A stretch of DNA of 64,000 nucleotides from Deltaproteobacteria bacterium (GTDB lineage: Bacteria > Desulfobacterota > DSM-4660 > Desulfatiglandales > Desulfatiglandaceae): the NCBI GenBank assembly GCA_019307815.1, contig JAFDIV010000003.1, forward strand, positions 70,353 through 134,352, read 5' to 3'. The translations under genes were made by a program, and so were the position numbers. This document shows positions 44,470 through 53,074 of this stretch, one piece after another; position 1 is the stretch's first letter; each line of letters opens with the position of its first letter. The notes beneath the pieces were generated by a model, which saw only the letters and a program-made list of their open reading frames with translations, did not search any database and had not been told where the DNA came from.

Positions 44470-45834
44470 ATGGAAGATGCGGTTCTTATAATAGGAGCTG
44501 GGATTGCAGGGATCAATGCTGCCTTAAATGCCGCTGATTACGGGTTCAAGGTATATCTCCTTGACGATACCCCTAGTATTGGCGGTGTCATGGCGCGGCT
44601 GGATAAAACATTTCCCACCAATGATTGCTCTATCTGCATAGAAGCCCCAAAGATGTATGAGGTGGATAACCACCCGAACATTGAGATTCTTAGCAACACG
44701 GAAGTCCGAAAAATAAAGAAGGGCAAGGACGGATTCAAGGTGCGGCTGGTAAAAAAGGCCAGATTCGTGGATGAGGAAAAATGTACTGGATGCGGCGCAT
44801 GCGTTGAGGCCTGCCCGGTAAGCGTGCTCGATGAGTTGGACGGAAAGGTGGGAGGTAAAAGAAAGCTGATCCATTTGCCGTTTCCCCAGGCCGTACCGAA
44901 TGTGGTGGTTCTTGATCCTGATTGCCGCTATGGAAGGATGAGGGAGCAAGGGGCTTGTGTTGGAGGATGTGTAGTGGATTGCAGCCAGTGTCGCGAATGC
45001 CCCATTGCTCTTTGTGTGAAGGCATGTGAAAAAGAGGGGAAAGATGCTGTAAGGCTATGGCAGTCCAATAAGAATATCAATCTGGAAGTCAAGAGCATTA
45101 TTGTGGCCTCTGGCCTCATGCCGAGCGAACCCCCAACAGGTCTTTTTGGATATAACGAATATGACAACGTGATCACTAACATGCATTTCGAGCGACTCAT
45201 GAATGCGGGGGGGCCAACCGGGGGAGAAATTATTCGGCCCTCTGACGGAAGGCATCCAAAAAAGATTGCCTGGATACAATGCGCTAACCGGGGCTTGGCA
45301 AAAGGGCATCTGCCCTACTGCTCTAAGGTATGTTGTATGGTTGCCAACAAACAGACCATTATCGCCAAGGAGCATGACCCTGAGGTTGAGGCCATTGTGT
45401 TCAACATGGATCTTACAGCCTATGGGAAGAATTTCTGGGAATTTTACCAGAAGGCCAGGGAGCAGGGCGTAAGATATATCAGGGCCAGACCCTTTGCCGT
45501 GATGGAAGATCCACAGGCCAAGAATTTGATTGTGTCTTATGAAGATCGAGACACAGGCCACCTGATGGAAGAGGAAGTGGAACTGCTAGTTTTGTCCGTT
45601 GGCTTGATCCCAACAGATCGAAACAGCAAACTGGCTAAGGCCCTGAAGCTTAAATTGGATAAATTCGGGTTTTTCAGGGAAAAGGATCCCCTTATATCCC
45701 CATTGGAGACAGAGATGGAGGGCATCTATGTGTGTGGGGGAGCATTGGGTCCCATTGACATCTCTGAGTCGGTCGTTCAGGCCTGTGCAGCTAGTATGAA
45801 GGCCGTTCAAAGGGTTGGTCAGGCTTCCCAGTGA
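44470..45834 (+). CDS. hdrA: HdrA-like iron-sulfur flavoprotein (short form)
   Basis: FAD protein of about 454 residues. FAD loop IIGAGIAGINAALNAADYG is near the N-terminus. HdrA hallmarks are TFPTNDCSICIEAPKMYEV and a ferredoxin site CTGCGACVEACP at about 105-116, followed by a second Cys group (CSQCRECPIALCVKACEKEG). It lacks the N-terminal extension of methanogen HdrA (about 650 residues) and resembles QmoA-sized proteins. Start ATG 44470 is preferred over TTG 44452. It is the first gene of the hdrA, hdrA-mvhD, hdrC, hdrB set. The gap before it (44241-44469) shows no gene. Confidence 0.9.
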   Translation: MEDAVLIIGAGIAGINAALNAADYGFKVYLLDDTPSIGGVMARLDKTFPTNDCSICIEAPKMYEVDNHPNIEILSNTEVRKIKKGKDGFKVRLVKKARFVDEEKCTGCGACVEACPVSVLDELDGKVGGKRKLIHLPFPQAVPNVVVLDPDCRYGRMREQGACVGGCVVDCSQCRECPIALCVKACEKEGKDAVRLWQSNKNINLEVKSIIVASGLMPSEPPTGLFGYNEYDNVITNMHFERLMNAGGPTGGEIIRPSDGRHPKKIAWIQCANRGLAKGHLPYCSKVCCMVANKQTIIAKEHDPEVEAIVFNMDLTAYGKNFWEFYQKAREQGVRYIRARPFAVMEDPQAKNLIVSYEDRDTGHLMEEEVELLVLSVGLIPTDRNSKLAKALKLKLDKFGFFREKDPLISPLETEMEGIYVCGGALGPIDISESVVQACAASMKAVQRVGQASQ

Positions 45835-45916
45835 GCTGGATGATAATTAGTGCTGTTGATCGAGAGGCCAGCTTGCTTTGGGTGGGTCGTATGATGTTTC
45901 ACAGGAGATAGGTCTC

Positions 45917-47980
45917 ATGCAGGATGAGGTGAGAATAGGAGTATTTGTCTGCGACTGCGGTTCAAACATCGCCGGAGTGGTGAATGTTCCTGAGGTTGTG
46001 GAATATGCCAAGGGATTGAAAAACGTGGTTTTTGCAGATGAAGGCAGGTGGTCATGCTCGGTGGATTACCTGGAGAGCATGAAACAGCTTATAAAGGAGC
46101 ACCGTCTCAATCGGGTGGTTATAGCGGCATGTACGCCCAGGACCCATGAGCCCTTATTTAAACGCACGGTTAGGGAGGCAGGGCTGAATCCTTACCTTTT
46201 GGAGTTTGTCAGCATCAGGGAGCAGTCCTCTTGGGTCCATATGGATGATCCCAGTGCAGCTACGGAAAAGGCCAAGGATCTGATACGAATGGGGGTGGCC
46301 AAGGCAGCGCTTTTGGAAGAGGGTGAGGAGATACGGCTTCCTGTAAAAACGGAATGCCTGATAATCGGTGGGGGTATCGCGGGTATGACAGCGGCTCTTC
46401 AAGTGGCCGCACAGGGATTTCAGGCCATTATTGTGGAAAGAGAGCCGCAACTGGGAGGCACCCTGAATCGTTTGCATAGTATTTCCCACGAGGGACAGTA
46501 CTATGATGCTGCGCGCTTGGTAGAAGAAAAACGAGGGCTTATAGAGTCATCTCCCCATATCCGAGTCTTTACAGACACCACTATCCAAGAAGTGGAAGGA
46601 TATATCGGCAATTATCGGATAACGGTGAGCCAGAACGGGAAAGAGGAGTCCTTTGAGGCTTCCACCATCATTGTGGCCACGGGTATGAAGGAAATCGAGC
46701 CCTTTGGCCAATTTCAGTATGGAGAGCATCCTGGTGTCATCACCCAGTTGCAGTTGGAGGAAAAGCTGGAGAAGGATGATTTCACCTCAGTTAACAGCGC
46801 GGTAATAATCAATTGCGTGAATTCCAAAAACGACAAACGAGGCTGCTGTGCCATAGGGTGTCCAACCTCACTGAAGAACGCCCTTGCCCTTAAAGAACGT
46901 AATCCCTCCATGGATATTTATATTCTCTATAGGGACCTTAACCTTGTGCGAAGGGAGAGCGCTGGCGTGCTAAAGGCCAGAAAGGCAGGGATCAAGTTTA
47001 TCCGGTTTTCTGAGGAACAGTACCCAGAGGTCCAGAAAAATGGCGATCAACTTATGGTCCATGTGTATGACAACTTGCTGCAAAAGGAGGTGGAGATCCC
47101 GGCAGACCTTGTGGTCTTGACAACGGCTCTCAAGGGTGATGACAGCGTGGAAGAGATCAGGGGCCAGTTGAAGGTATCATCCAATGCGGACGGTTTTCTG
47201 CAAGAGGCCCATGTGAAACTTGGCCCTGTTGATTTTGCAAGTGACGGATTGTATCTGTGCGGGTGTGCACGCTCGCCGAAAGGCGTAAAAGATAGTATGG
47301 ACGAGGCTGTGGGTGCTGCCATGAGGGCATCGATTCCCATGAAAAGGGGATATATAGAGGCTGAAGGAATTGTGGCGGATATTGATCTGACCGATTGTAA
47401 CAAATGCGGCCTCTGTTACAAGAGATGCCCTTACAGTGCCATAAAACTGGACGAGGAAAAACAACCCGTGGTGATAAAGGCCCTTTGCAAAGGCTGTGGC
47501 CTTTGTGCGGCTGACTGTCCCAAGGAATGTATTACCATTGTCCATTTTTCGGAAGAGCAAATTTTGGCCCAAGTTGAGGCGGCATTGGAAGAGAGGCCTG
47601 AAGATAAGATTATTGGGTTTGTATGCCATTGGTGTGCGTTGGGCGGTGTGGATATGGCAGGGGTCAGCCGTCTGCAGTATCCCCCGAATGCAAGGTTGAT
47701 CAGGGTTATGTGTTCGGCCAGGGTCTCTATCAAGATGATTGAGCGGGCATTTGAGCTGGGCGCAGCCGGCGTACTGGTGGCAGGTTGTGAATTTCCCACA
47801 TGTCATTATATCTCTGGGAATTATGCTGCTGAGGTAAGGGTTAAGCGTGCGAGAAAAAGGCTGGCAAAAAAGGGCTATGATCCTGAGAGGCTGTGGAACA
47901 TTTGGTGCTCGGCTGCCGATGGCCCTAAGTTTGCCAACACCATGCGAGAGATGACAAAGGCCCTAGGGCTTGGAGGGTAA
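45917..47980 (+). CDS. HdrA-MvhD fusion flavoprotein (QmoB-like)
   Basis: Protein of about 688 residues. The N-terminal part has IGVFVCDCGSNIAG, typical of HdrA, then the FAD loop IIGGGIAGMTAALQVAAQG. The ferredoxin section has CNKCGLCYKRCP and CKGCGLCAADCPKECI. The C-terminal 130 residues are an MvhD-type [2Fe-2S] domain: VCHWCALGG, RVMCSARV, AGCEFPTCHY. This architecture is that of QmoB and related HdrA-MvhD fusions used in flavin-based electron transfer. Start ATG 45917 follows CAGGAG; TTG 45878 is less likely. It works with the neighbouring HdrA, HdrC and HdrB. Confidence 0.9.
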   Translation: MQDEVRIGVFVCDCGSNIAGVVNVPEVVEYAKGLKNVVFADEGRWSCSVDYLESMKQLIKEHRLNRVVIAACTPRTHEPLFKRTVREAGLNPYLLEFVSIREQSSWVHMDDPSAATEKAKDLIRMGVAKAALLEEGEEIRLPVKTECLIIGGGIAGMTAALQVAAQGFQAIIVEREPQLGGTLNRLHSISHEGQYYDAARLVEEKRGLIESSPHIRVFTDTTIQEVEGYIGNYRITVSQNGKEESFEASTIIVATGMKEIEPFGQFQYGEHPGVITQLQLEEKLEKDDFTSVNSAVIINCVNSKNDKRGCCAIGCPTSLKNALALKERNPSMDIYILYRDLNLVRRESAGVLKARKAGIKFIRFSEEQYPEVQKNGDQLMVHVYDNLLQKEVEIPADLVVLTTALKGDDSVEEIRGQLKVSSNADGFLQEAHVKLGPVDFASDGLYLCGCARSPKGVKDSMDEAVGAAMRASIPMKRGYIEAEGIVADIDLTDCNKCGLCYKRCPYSAIKLDEEKQPVVIKALCKGCGLCAADCPKECITIVHFSEEQILAQVEAALEERPEDKIIGFVCHWCALGGVDMAGVSRLQYPPNARLIRVMCSARVSIKMIERAFELGAAGVLVAGCEFPTCHYISGNYAAEVRVKRARKRLAKKGYDPERLWNIWCSAADGPKFANTMREMTKALGLGG

Positions 47981-47981
47981 T

Positions 47982-48061
47982 GAGAAAAGGCAAAAGGCTC
48001 AAGGGGAAAGGCAAAGAGGGGATTAAGGGAAGGGGAAAAAATCTGATCGCTGAAAGCCTAT
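47982..48061. repeat. Purine-rich AAAGG repeat plus GCTGAAAGC word
   Basis: An AAAGGC/AAAGG run fills almost the whole gap between the HdrA-MvhD gene and hdrC (47982-48041), followed by ctgatcgctgaaagcc (48042-48057). Same word types as at 5250, 7551, 27600, 60919 and 63507. Confidence 0.6.
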
Positions 48062-48062
48062 C

Positions 48063-48563
48063 ATGATGGAGGAAAAAAATCACATTATGAGTGATGCTCA
48101 TGTTGACATAAAGGTGAGGGATTTTGCTAGGCAGGTGGTTGAAGAATTCGGCGAGGAGCGCATGTATGCCTGTTTTGAGTGTGGGCAGTGCGCCGCCTGC
48201 TGCCCTGTGCACAGGGTGAATGCCGAATTCAGCCCTAGAAAAATTATTCATATGGTGCTTTTGGGGATGATGGATGAGGTATTGGACAGCAGAGTCATAT
48301 GGCTTTGCTCCACATGTTATACCTGCCAGGAGACCTGCCCCCAAGGCATAAAGGTTACTGATTTGATCATTGCCATCAGAAATATGGCCTATGAAAGGGG
48401 TAGCTTCCCTGATGGTATAAAGATGCAGGCGGATTTGATTAGTGCAGAAGGCAGACTCTACAGCCTGGATGAGTTTGATCAGAAAAAGCGTCAGAAGGCA
48501 AATTTGCCTCCAGTTTTGTCCAGGGTTGAAGAGGCAGTGAAGCTGCTGGAGGATAGGAAATGA
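48063..48563 (+). CDS. hdrC: Heterodisulfide reductase subunit C-like protein
   Basis: Iron-sulfur protein of 166 residues with two 4Fe-4S sites, CFECGQCAACCPV at about 38-50 and CSTCYTCQETCPQGI at about 81-95. The order matches HdrC, which relays electrons to HdrB. It has no membrane segments, so unlike QmoC it is soluble. ATG 48063 is followed by GGAGG, so a downstream ATG at 48090 is possible. The stop overlaps the hdrB start. Confidence 0.92.
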   Translation: MMEEKNHIMSDAHVDIKVRDFARQVVEEFGEERMYACFECGQCAACCPVHRVNAEFSPRKIIHMVLLGMMDEVLDSRVIWLCSTCYTCQETCPQGIKVTDLIIAIRNMAYERGSFPDGIKMQADLISAEGRLYSLDEFDQKKRQKANLPPVLSRVEEAVKLLEDRK

Positions 48564-49444
48564 GATATGCTCTTTTTTTGGGCTGCACTATCCCGGCTAG
48601 GTCCAGAAACTATGAGATGTCAGCTCGTGCAGTAGCAGAAAAGCTTGGGATTGAGCTGCTGGATATAGAGGATTTTTCATGCTGCGGGTTCCCCTTAAAA
48701 TCCTCTGACAGGGCTTCTGCGGAGCTCCTTGCTGCCAGGAATCTGGCATTGGCAGAGGAGCGAGGGGTTCCCATTGTAACCTTATGCAGCTCTTGCAATT
48801 CTATGTTAGCCGAAACAGCACATCATCTTTCTCATTCTGATGAAGATTTACACTTGGTGAACGAACAGCTCCAAAAGGTGGGCAGGGAATACAAAGGGAA
48901 CACAACAGTAAAGCATTTCGCAAGGGTTTTGCTTGAGGATGTGGGGATTGATCGGATAAAAGAAAATCTTGTTCAGGATCTTAATGGGATCCCCATAGCA
49001 ACCCATTATGGATGCCATTATATCAAGCCCACGGAAATATACCCTGGAGGAGAAAACCCAGACCACCCGGATTCATTGGATCAGCTCCTGGAAGCAGTGG
49101 GCGCACGAGCTGTGACCCACGGTATGGAAAGGGATTGCTGTGGCGGGCCCGTCCTTGTGACCGATGAGCAGACTGCGCTGGCCATGGCAAAACAGAAGCT
49201 GGACAAGGTAAAGGCCAGCGGTGCTAAGGCAATGACCTTGGTATGTCCCTTCTGCAGCGTAATGTATGATGATAATCAGAAAAGTATTGAAGCCCAATTT
49301 GATGTTTCCTATCAGATTCCGGTGTTGTATTTGCCTCAGGTGATCGGCCTAGCCCTGGGTCTGGATCGAAAGGTGCTCGGGCTGAATTTGAACGTGGTTA
49401 AGACCAAGGCCTTTACAGAGCAAATTTTAAGTGAACAAGGGTAA
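48560..49444 (+). CDS. hdrB: Heterodisulfide reductase subunit B-like protein
   Basis: Catalytic subunit of 294 residues with two CCG-type cysteine motifs that bind noncubane 4Fe-4S clusters: GCTIPARSRNYE with FSCCGFPL and CSSCNSML, then GCHYIKPTEIYPG, DCCGGPVL and CPFCSVM. In methanogens it reduces CoM-S-S-CoB; bacterial homologues reduce other acceptors, such as disulfides or DsrC-like proteins. It overlaps hdrC by four bases. No membrane QmoC equivalent is present. Confidence 0.93.
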   Translation: MRYALFLGCTIPARSRNYEMSARAVAEKLGIELLDIEDFSCCGFPLKSSDRASAELLAARNLALAEERGVPIVTLCSSCNSMLAETAHHLSHSDEDLHLVNEQLQKVGREYKGNTTVKHFARVLLEDVGIDRIKENLVQDLNGIPIATHYGCHYIKPTEIYPGGENPDHPDSLDQLLEAVGARAVTHGMERDCCGGPVLVTDEQTALAMAKQKLDKVKASGAKAMTLVCPFCSVMYDDNQKSIEAQFDVSYQIPVLYLPQVIGLALGLDRKVLGLNLNVVKTKAFTEQILSEQG

Positions 49445-49450
49445 AGTCCC

Positions 49451-50638
49451 ATGCCATTTTGCTATGTTCCCAGAGATGAAGTTGAGCTGCGAATTGCGAG
49501 ACTGCAGAGCAGCTTGCAACATCAAGGCATAGATGGTGTGCTTATGGTCCAGGGCGTGGATGTGGCCTATTTTTCGGGTACTCCGTATGCTGATTTTGTC
49601 TATTTGCCTGCCGAAGGGGAACCCCTGATTCTTTATGAGCAAAGCAATGCTCAGCGGGAGCCTTCTTGTGAATACCTTCCTATCAAACGCATTGAAGATA
49701 TACCTGGTGTATTGGAAGAAGCCTATGGGAGGACTCCATCCACCCTTGGCCTGGAGCTTGATGTCGTATCGGCCAAGGAGTTTGAGGTTTACAGCCGGAT
49801 TTTTGATGTGAAGAGATTGGTCGATGCCTCGCCTCTTATTTTAAAAGTTAGAGCCATAAAATCGGAGTGGGAGCTGGAGCAAATGGGTAAGGCGGCCCAA
49901 ATCACCCGGCAGGTATTTGAAAACATTCGGTCAGTCATAAGGCCGGGGCTTACAGAGATGGAGCTAGCTGCCAAGGCAGAGGCCCATGCCCAATGCGTGG
50001 CCCTTGCTCCCATAGATATAAGGGTCAGGGATTATAAGACCGAGGGGTATCCGTGGCATGTCCTGAGTGGGAAAAGTGGGGGAATGGTTGGGTTGTTAGA
50101 TTCTCCTACGAGTGGTGAAGGGACCTCTGCTGCATTTCCCTGTGGTGCAGGCTTCAAGCCCATTGGGGAGGATGAGCCCGTAATGGTGGACTTTGCCTAT
50201 GAGTTGAATGGGTATCATATGGATGAGACCCGGATGTTCTGTGTGGGAACTATGTCAGATCTTGCCCGTAAGGCCGCGGAAGCAGCTATTGAAATCCATG
50301 ACTGGGTGCTTGAACATGTAAGACCAGGTGTGACCGTGGGTGAGCTTTTTGAACATTCTGTGGCAAAAGCCAGGGAATTGGGTTATGAAGAGGAGTATCT
50401 TGGCCCCCTTGGGTACAAGGTGAATTTTGTGGGTCATGGCATTGGCGCGGAACTTGTAGAGTATCCTGTTATTGCTGGGAAAAAGGAGGACGAACTTCGG
50501 CCTGGCATGACATTCGCCTTAGAACCTAAGATCGTATTTAAGGACCAATTTATCGCTGGGGTGGAAAGCGTATTTACAGTGACAGAGAGAGGCTATCAAC
50601 TGATCAGCCAGGTGCCGGTGGAAATTTTTATTTGTTGA
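49451..50638 (+). CDS. M24-family metallopeptidase (Xaa-Pro aminopeptidase/creatinase fold)
   Basis: Pita-bread fold enzyme of 395 residues. The five metal ligands are visible in order: Asp in MVDFAYELNGYHMDET (two Asp), His in VGHGIGAELVEYP, Glu in FALEPKIVF and Glu in GVESVFTVTE. The N-terminal creatinase domain is present (residues 1-140). It starts 6 bases after hdrB, so is probably co-transcribed. Function may be cleavage of Xaa-Pro dipeptides or another amidine/amide, as in creatinase. The adjacent hydantoinase genes make the second option worth noting. Confidence 0.88.
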   Translation: MPFCYVPRDEVELRIARLQSSLQHQGIDGVLMVQGVDVAYFSGTPYADFVYLPAEGEPLILYEQSNAQREPSCEYLPIKRIEDIPGVLEEAYGRTPSTLGLELDVVSAKEFEVYSRIFDVKRLVDASPLILKVRAIKSEWELEQMGKAAQITRQVFENIRSVIRPGLTEMELAAKAEAHAQCVALAPIDIRVRDYKTEGYPWHVLSGKSGGMVGLLDSPTSGEGTSAAFPCGAGFKPIGEDEPVMVDFAYELNGYHMDETRMFCVGTMSDLARKAAEAAIEIHDWVLEHVRPGVTVGELFEHSVAKARELGYEEEYLGPLGYKVNFVGHGIGAELVEYPVIAGKKEDELRPGMTFALEPKIVFKDQFIAGVESVFTVTERGYQLISQVPVEIFIC

Positions 50639-50978
50639 ACAGGGTTTGTTTTGCAGCAAATGGTTTTTACGGTTCAGTCAACTATTCCGTCATTTTGAGT
50701 AGTAGCAAAGGCGAAATATTTTATCGATTTCAGAAAATAGGATAACCTGGCTCACAGCGGTTTTTTTGGAAAGGGATTAAGGATAAAGGCCAAAGGAAAA
50801 ATTCAAACTTAAGAACAAGGAGAACACCTATAGGAAAGCTGAGAAATGGACCTTTAGCCTTTGCCCTTTAACCTTGTAGTATTAAGGCGGGTGCTGAAGG
50901 TACCCAAAGGTCTGCCTGTTGCAGGCAGGGATATTCCTATTTCCAGTCCCAAGCACAATATGATGAAGGGAGGTTTCC
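50639..50978. other. Intergenic region with repeat words (no gene seen)
   Basis: This is 340 bases between the M24 gene and hyuA. It contains an AAAGG purine run (50768-50800), the same word in reverse orientation (cctttagcctttgcccttta, 50850-50869), and a CTGCCTG/CAGGCAG hairpin with a TTG loop at 50912-50928. GAAGGGAGG precedes the hyuA start. No confident promoter. Confidence 0.55.
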
Positions 50979-53072
50979 ATGTCTGGCAAGATATACCGCC
51001 TTGGGTGTGATATTGGAGGGACCTTTACGGATTTTGTACTCCTAAATGATGCCACGGGTGAGATCCATATTAATAAGTGCCTCACCACGCCTGCTGATCC
51101 CTCGGATGCCGTTGAACAAGGCATTAGGGAGCTGGAAGAGAAAAGGGGGAAGTTTGTCCATGAACTGGACGAGGTAATCCATGGCACAACCCTTGTGATC
51201 AATTCCATCATCGAAAGGAAGGGCGCTCGAACCGGGCTCATTACCACAAAAGGTTTTCGTGATGTTTTGGAGCTGGCCCGAGAGATTCGATATGCTCCAT
51301 ATGATATCTTTGCAGAGTATCCCGAGCCTCTTGTCCCCCGGCGTTTTCGGCTGGAGGTGGATGAAAGGATCCGAAGTGATGGCACAATACTAAAGCCCTT
51401 GGATCCAGAAGAGGCCAGGCAGGTGGTAAGGCAGCTTCTTGACATGGAAGTAACATCCATTGCCGTGTGTCTCCTTAACTCTTTTGAAAACCCCACCCAT
51501 GAGCTTATGATCAAGGAGATTATTCAAGAGGAAGCCCCGGAGATTTCAGTGTCCATTTCCTATGAAGTGCTCCCGCAGATCAGGGAATATGAGAGAACCA
51601 GCACCACCGTGACCAATGCCTATGTAAAGCCCCTTACGGGCAGATACTTGGCAAGGCTTTCCAACAGGCTCGCTTCCATTGGGTTCCAGGGCAAGCTCTT
51701 TATCATGCTTTCCAGCGGAGGGATTACGTCCGTTGAAACGGCCTCCGAGTTTCCGGTAAGGATAATCGAATCAGGGCCAACAGCTGCAGTTATCTCCGGT
51801 CAATACTTTGGAAAGCTATTCAATATTCAGGACATGTTTTGCTTTGACATGGGTGGGACCACGGCCAAATCCTGCCTGATCCAGGGAGGGGTAGCCGGAG
51901 TAGTGCCCACCTTCGAGGTGGGGCGGGTGCAACGGTTCATGAAGGGCAGCGGTCTTACCATCCAGGTGCCCGTGGTGGACCTTATGGAGATAGGAGCCGG
52001 AGGAGGAAGCATTGCAAAGGTGAGCAAGATGGGCACGCTTCAGGTTGGCCCTGAAAGCTCTGGTGCAGACCCCGGCCCCATTTGTTATGGCCGCGGCGGG
52101 ACAGAGCCAGGGGTAACAGATGCAGATCTTCTCCTTGGGTACCTTGATGAGAATTACTTTTTGGGCGGGGAGATGAAGTTGGACAAAGAGGCGGCCAGGC
52201 GTGGCATCGAGGAAAAGATCGCCAAGCCCTTGGGAGTGCCTTTTATCCAGGCCGTGTGGGGAATTCATGACTTGATCAATGAGACCATGGCAGGGGCCGC
52301 CAAGACACACATTGCCGAAAAGGGAGGCAATCCCAAGATCGTAACAGTCATTGCCTTTGGTGGAGCCGGACCTGTTCACGCCTATGGCCTGACCAAGAAG
52401 CTGGGAGCCCCAAAGTTTATTGTGCCGCCCAATGCAGGTGTGGGATCGGCCTTGGGCTTTTTCACCGCACCGCGGGCCTTTGACCTTGTAAGGAGCCATA
52501 AGGTGACCTTGAATGAGGCGGATTTTGAGGAGATTGAAAAGCTTTTTCAGGAGATGGAAGCCGAAGGCGCAAGAACCCTGCAAAAGGCCGGTTCAGGCGA
52601 AGAGGTGCGTTTTCAAAGATCTGTGGATATGCGGTTTGTGGGCCAGGGATCAGAGACCAACCTCCCACTTGAGGAAGGCGACTTCCGCACCATCAGTAAA
52701 GAAGATATTCGACGCAGATTCGATGCTATATATGAAAAGCTTTACGGCCGTACCTATCCAGAGTCTCCTGTGGAATTTATCAATTTTAAGGTAAGGGCAT
52801 TGTTGCCAGAGCGCCTCCTTAAGCTGCCAAAGCTTGAGAAAGGCAATGGAAGATTAGAGGATGCCATTAAGCGAACGCGGCCTGCCTATTCAGGGATAGC
52901 AAAGGACTTTATCCTGTTTACTGTTTATGACCGATACAAGCTTTTCCCAGGGGCCAAATTCAAAGGACCGGCCATTGTTGAAGAAAGGGAATCAACAGTG
53001 GTAATCGGCGAGGATGCATCTGTGACCGTAGATGAGTACGGTTTTCTCTGGGTCGATATAGAGGAGGTGTAG
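50979..53072 (+). CDS. hyuA: Hydantoinase/oxoprolinase subunit A (HyuA family)
   Basis: ATP-binding subunit of 697 residues. The N-terminal CDIGGTFTDFVLL (phosphate-binding) and the central FCFDMGGTTAKSCLIQGG are HyuA/oxoprolinase signatures. EIGAGGGSIAK, ADPGPICYGRGG and FGGAGPVHAYG follow. Family members hydrolyse cyclic amides (N-methylhydantoin, 5-oxoproline) or act in ATP-dependent acetone/acetophenone carboxylation. It is contiguous with hyuB and has a strong GAAGGGAGG ribosome site. The substrate cannot be fixed from sequence. Confidence 0.93.
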   Translation: MSGKIYRLGCDIGGTFTDFVLLNDATGEIHINKCLTTPADPSDAVEQGIRELEEKRGKFVHELDEVIHGTTLVINSIIERKGARTGLITTKGFRDVLELAREIRYAPYDIFAEYPEPLVPRRFRLEVDERIRSDGTILKPLDPEEARQVVRQLLDMEVTSIAVCLLNSFENPTHELMIKEIIQEEAPEISVSISYEVLPQIREYERTSTTVTNAYVKPLTGRYLARLSNRLASIGFQGKLFIMLSSGGITSVETASEFPVRIIESGPTAAVISGQYFGKLFNIQDMFCFDMGGTTAKSCLIQGGVAGVVPTFEVGRVQRFMKGSGLTIQVPVVDLMEIGAGGGSIAKVSKMGTLQVGPESSGADPGPICYGRGGTEPGVTDADLLLGYLDENYFLGGEMKLDKEAARRGIEEKIAKPLGVPFIQAVWGIHDLINETMAGAAKTHIAEKGGNPKIVTVIAFGGAGPVHAYGLTKKLGAPKFIVPPNAGVGSALGFFTAPRAFDLVRSHKVTLNEADFEEIEKLFQEMEAEGARTLQKAGSGEEVRFQRSVDMRFVGQGSETNLPLEEGDFRTISKEDIRRRFDAIYEKLYGRTYPESPVEFINFKVRALLPERLLKLPKLEKGNGRLEDAIKRTRPAYSGIAKDFILFTVYDRYKLFPGAKFKGPAIVEERESTVVIGEDASVTVDEYGFLWVDIEEV

Positions 53073-53074
53073 AC

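Noticed and set aside
40634-49444. Class II benzoyl-CoA reductase (Bam) cluster
   Set aside because: Hdr-like and ferredoxin genes resemble bam accessory genes, but no BamB-type tungsten subunit or ring hydrolase is present in the window.
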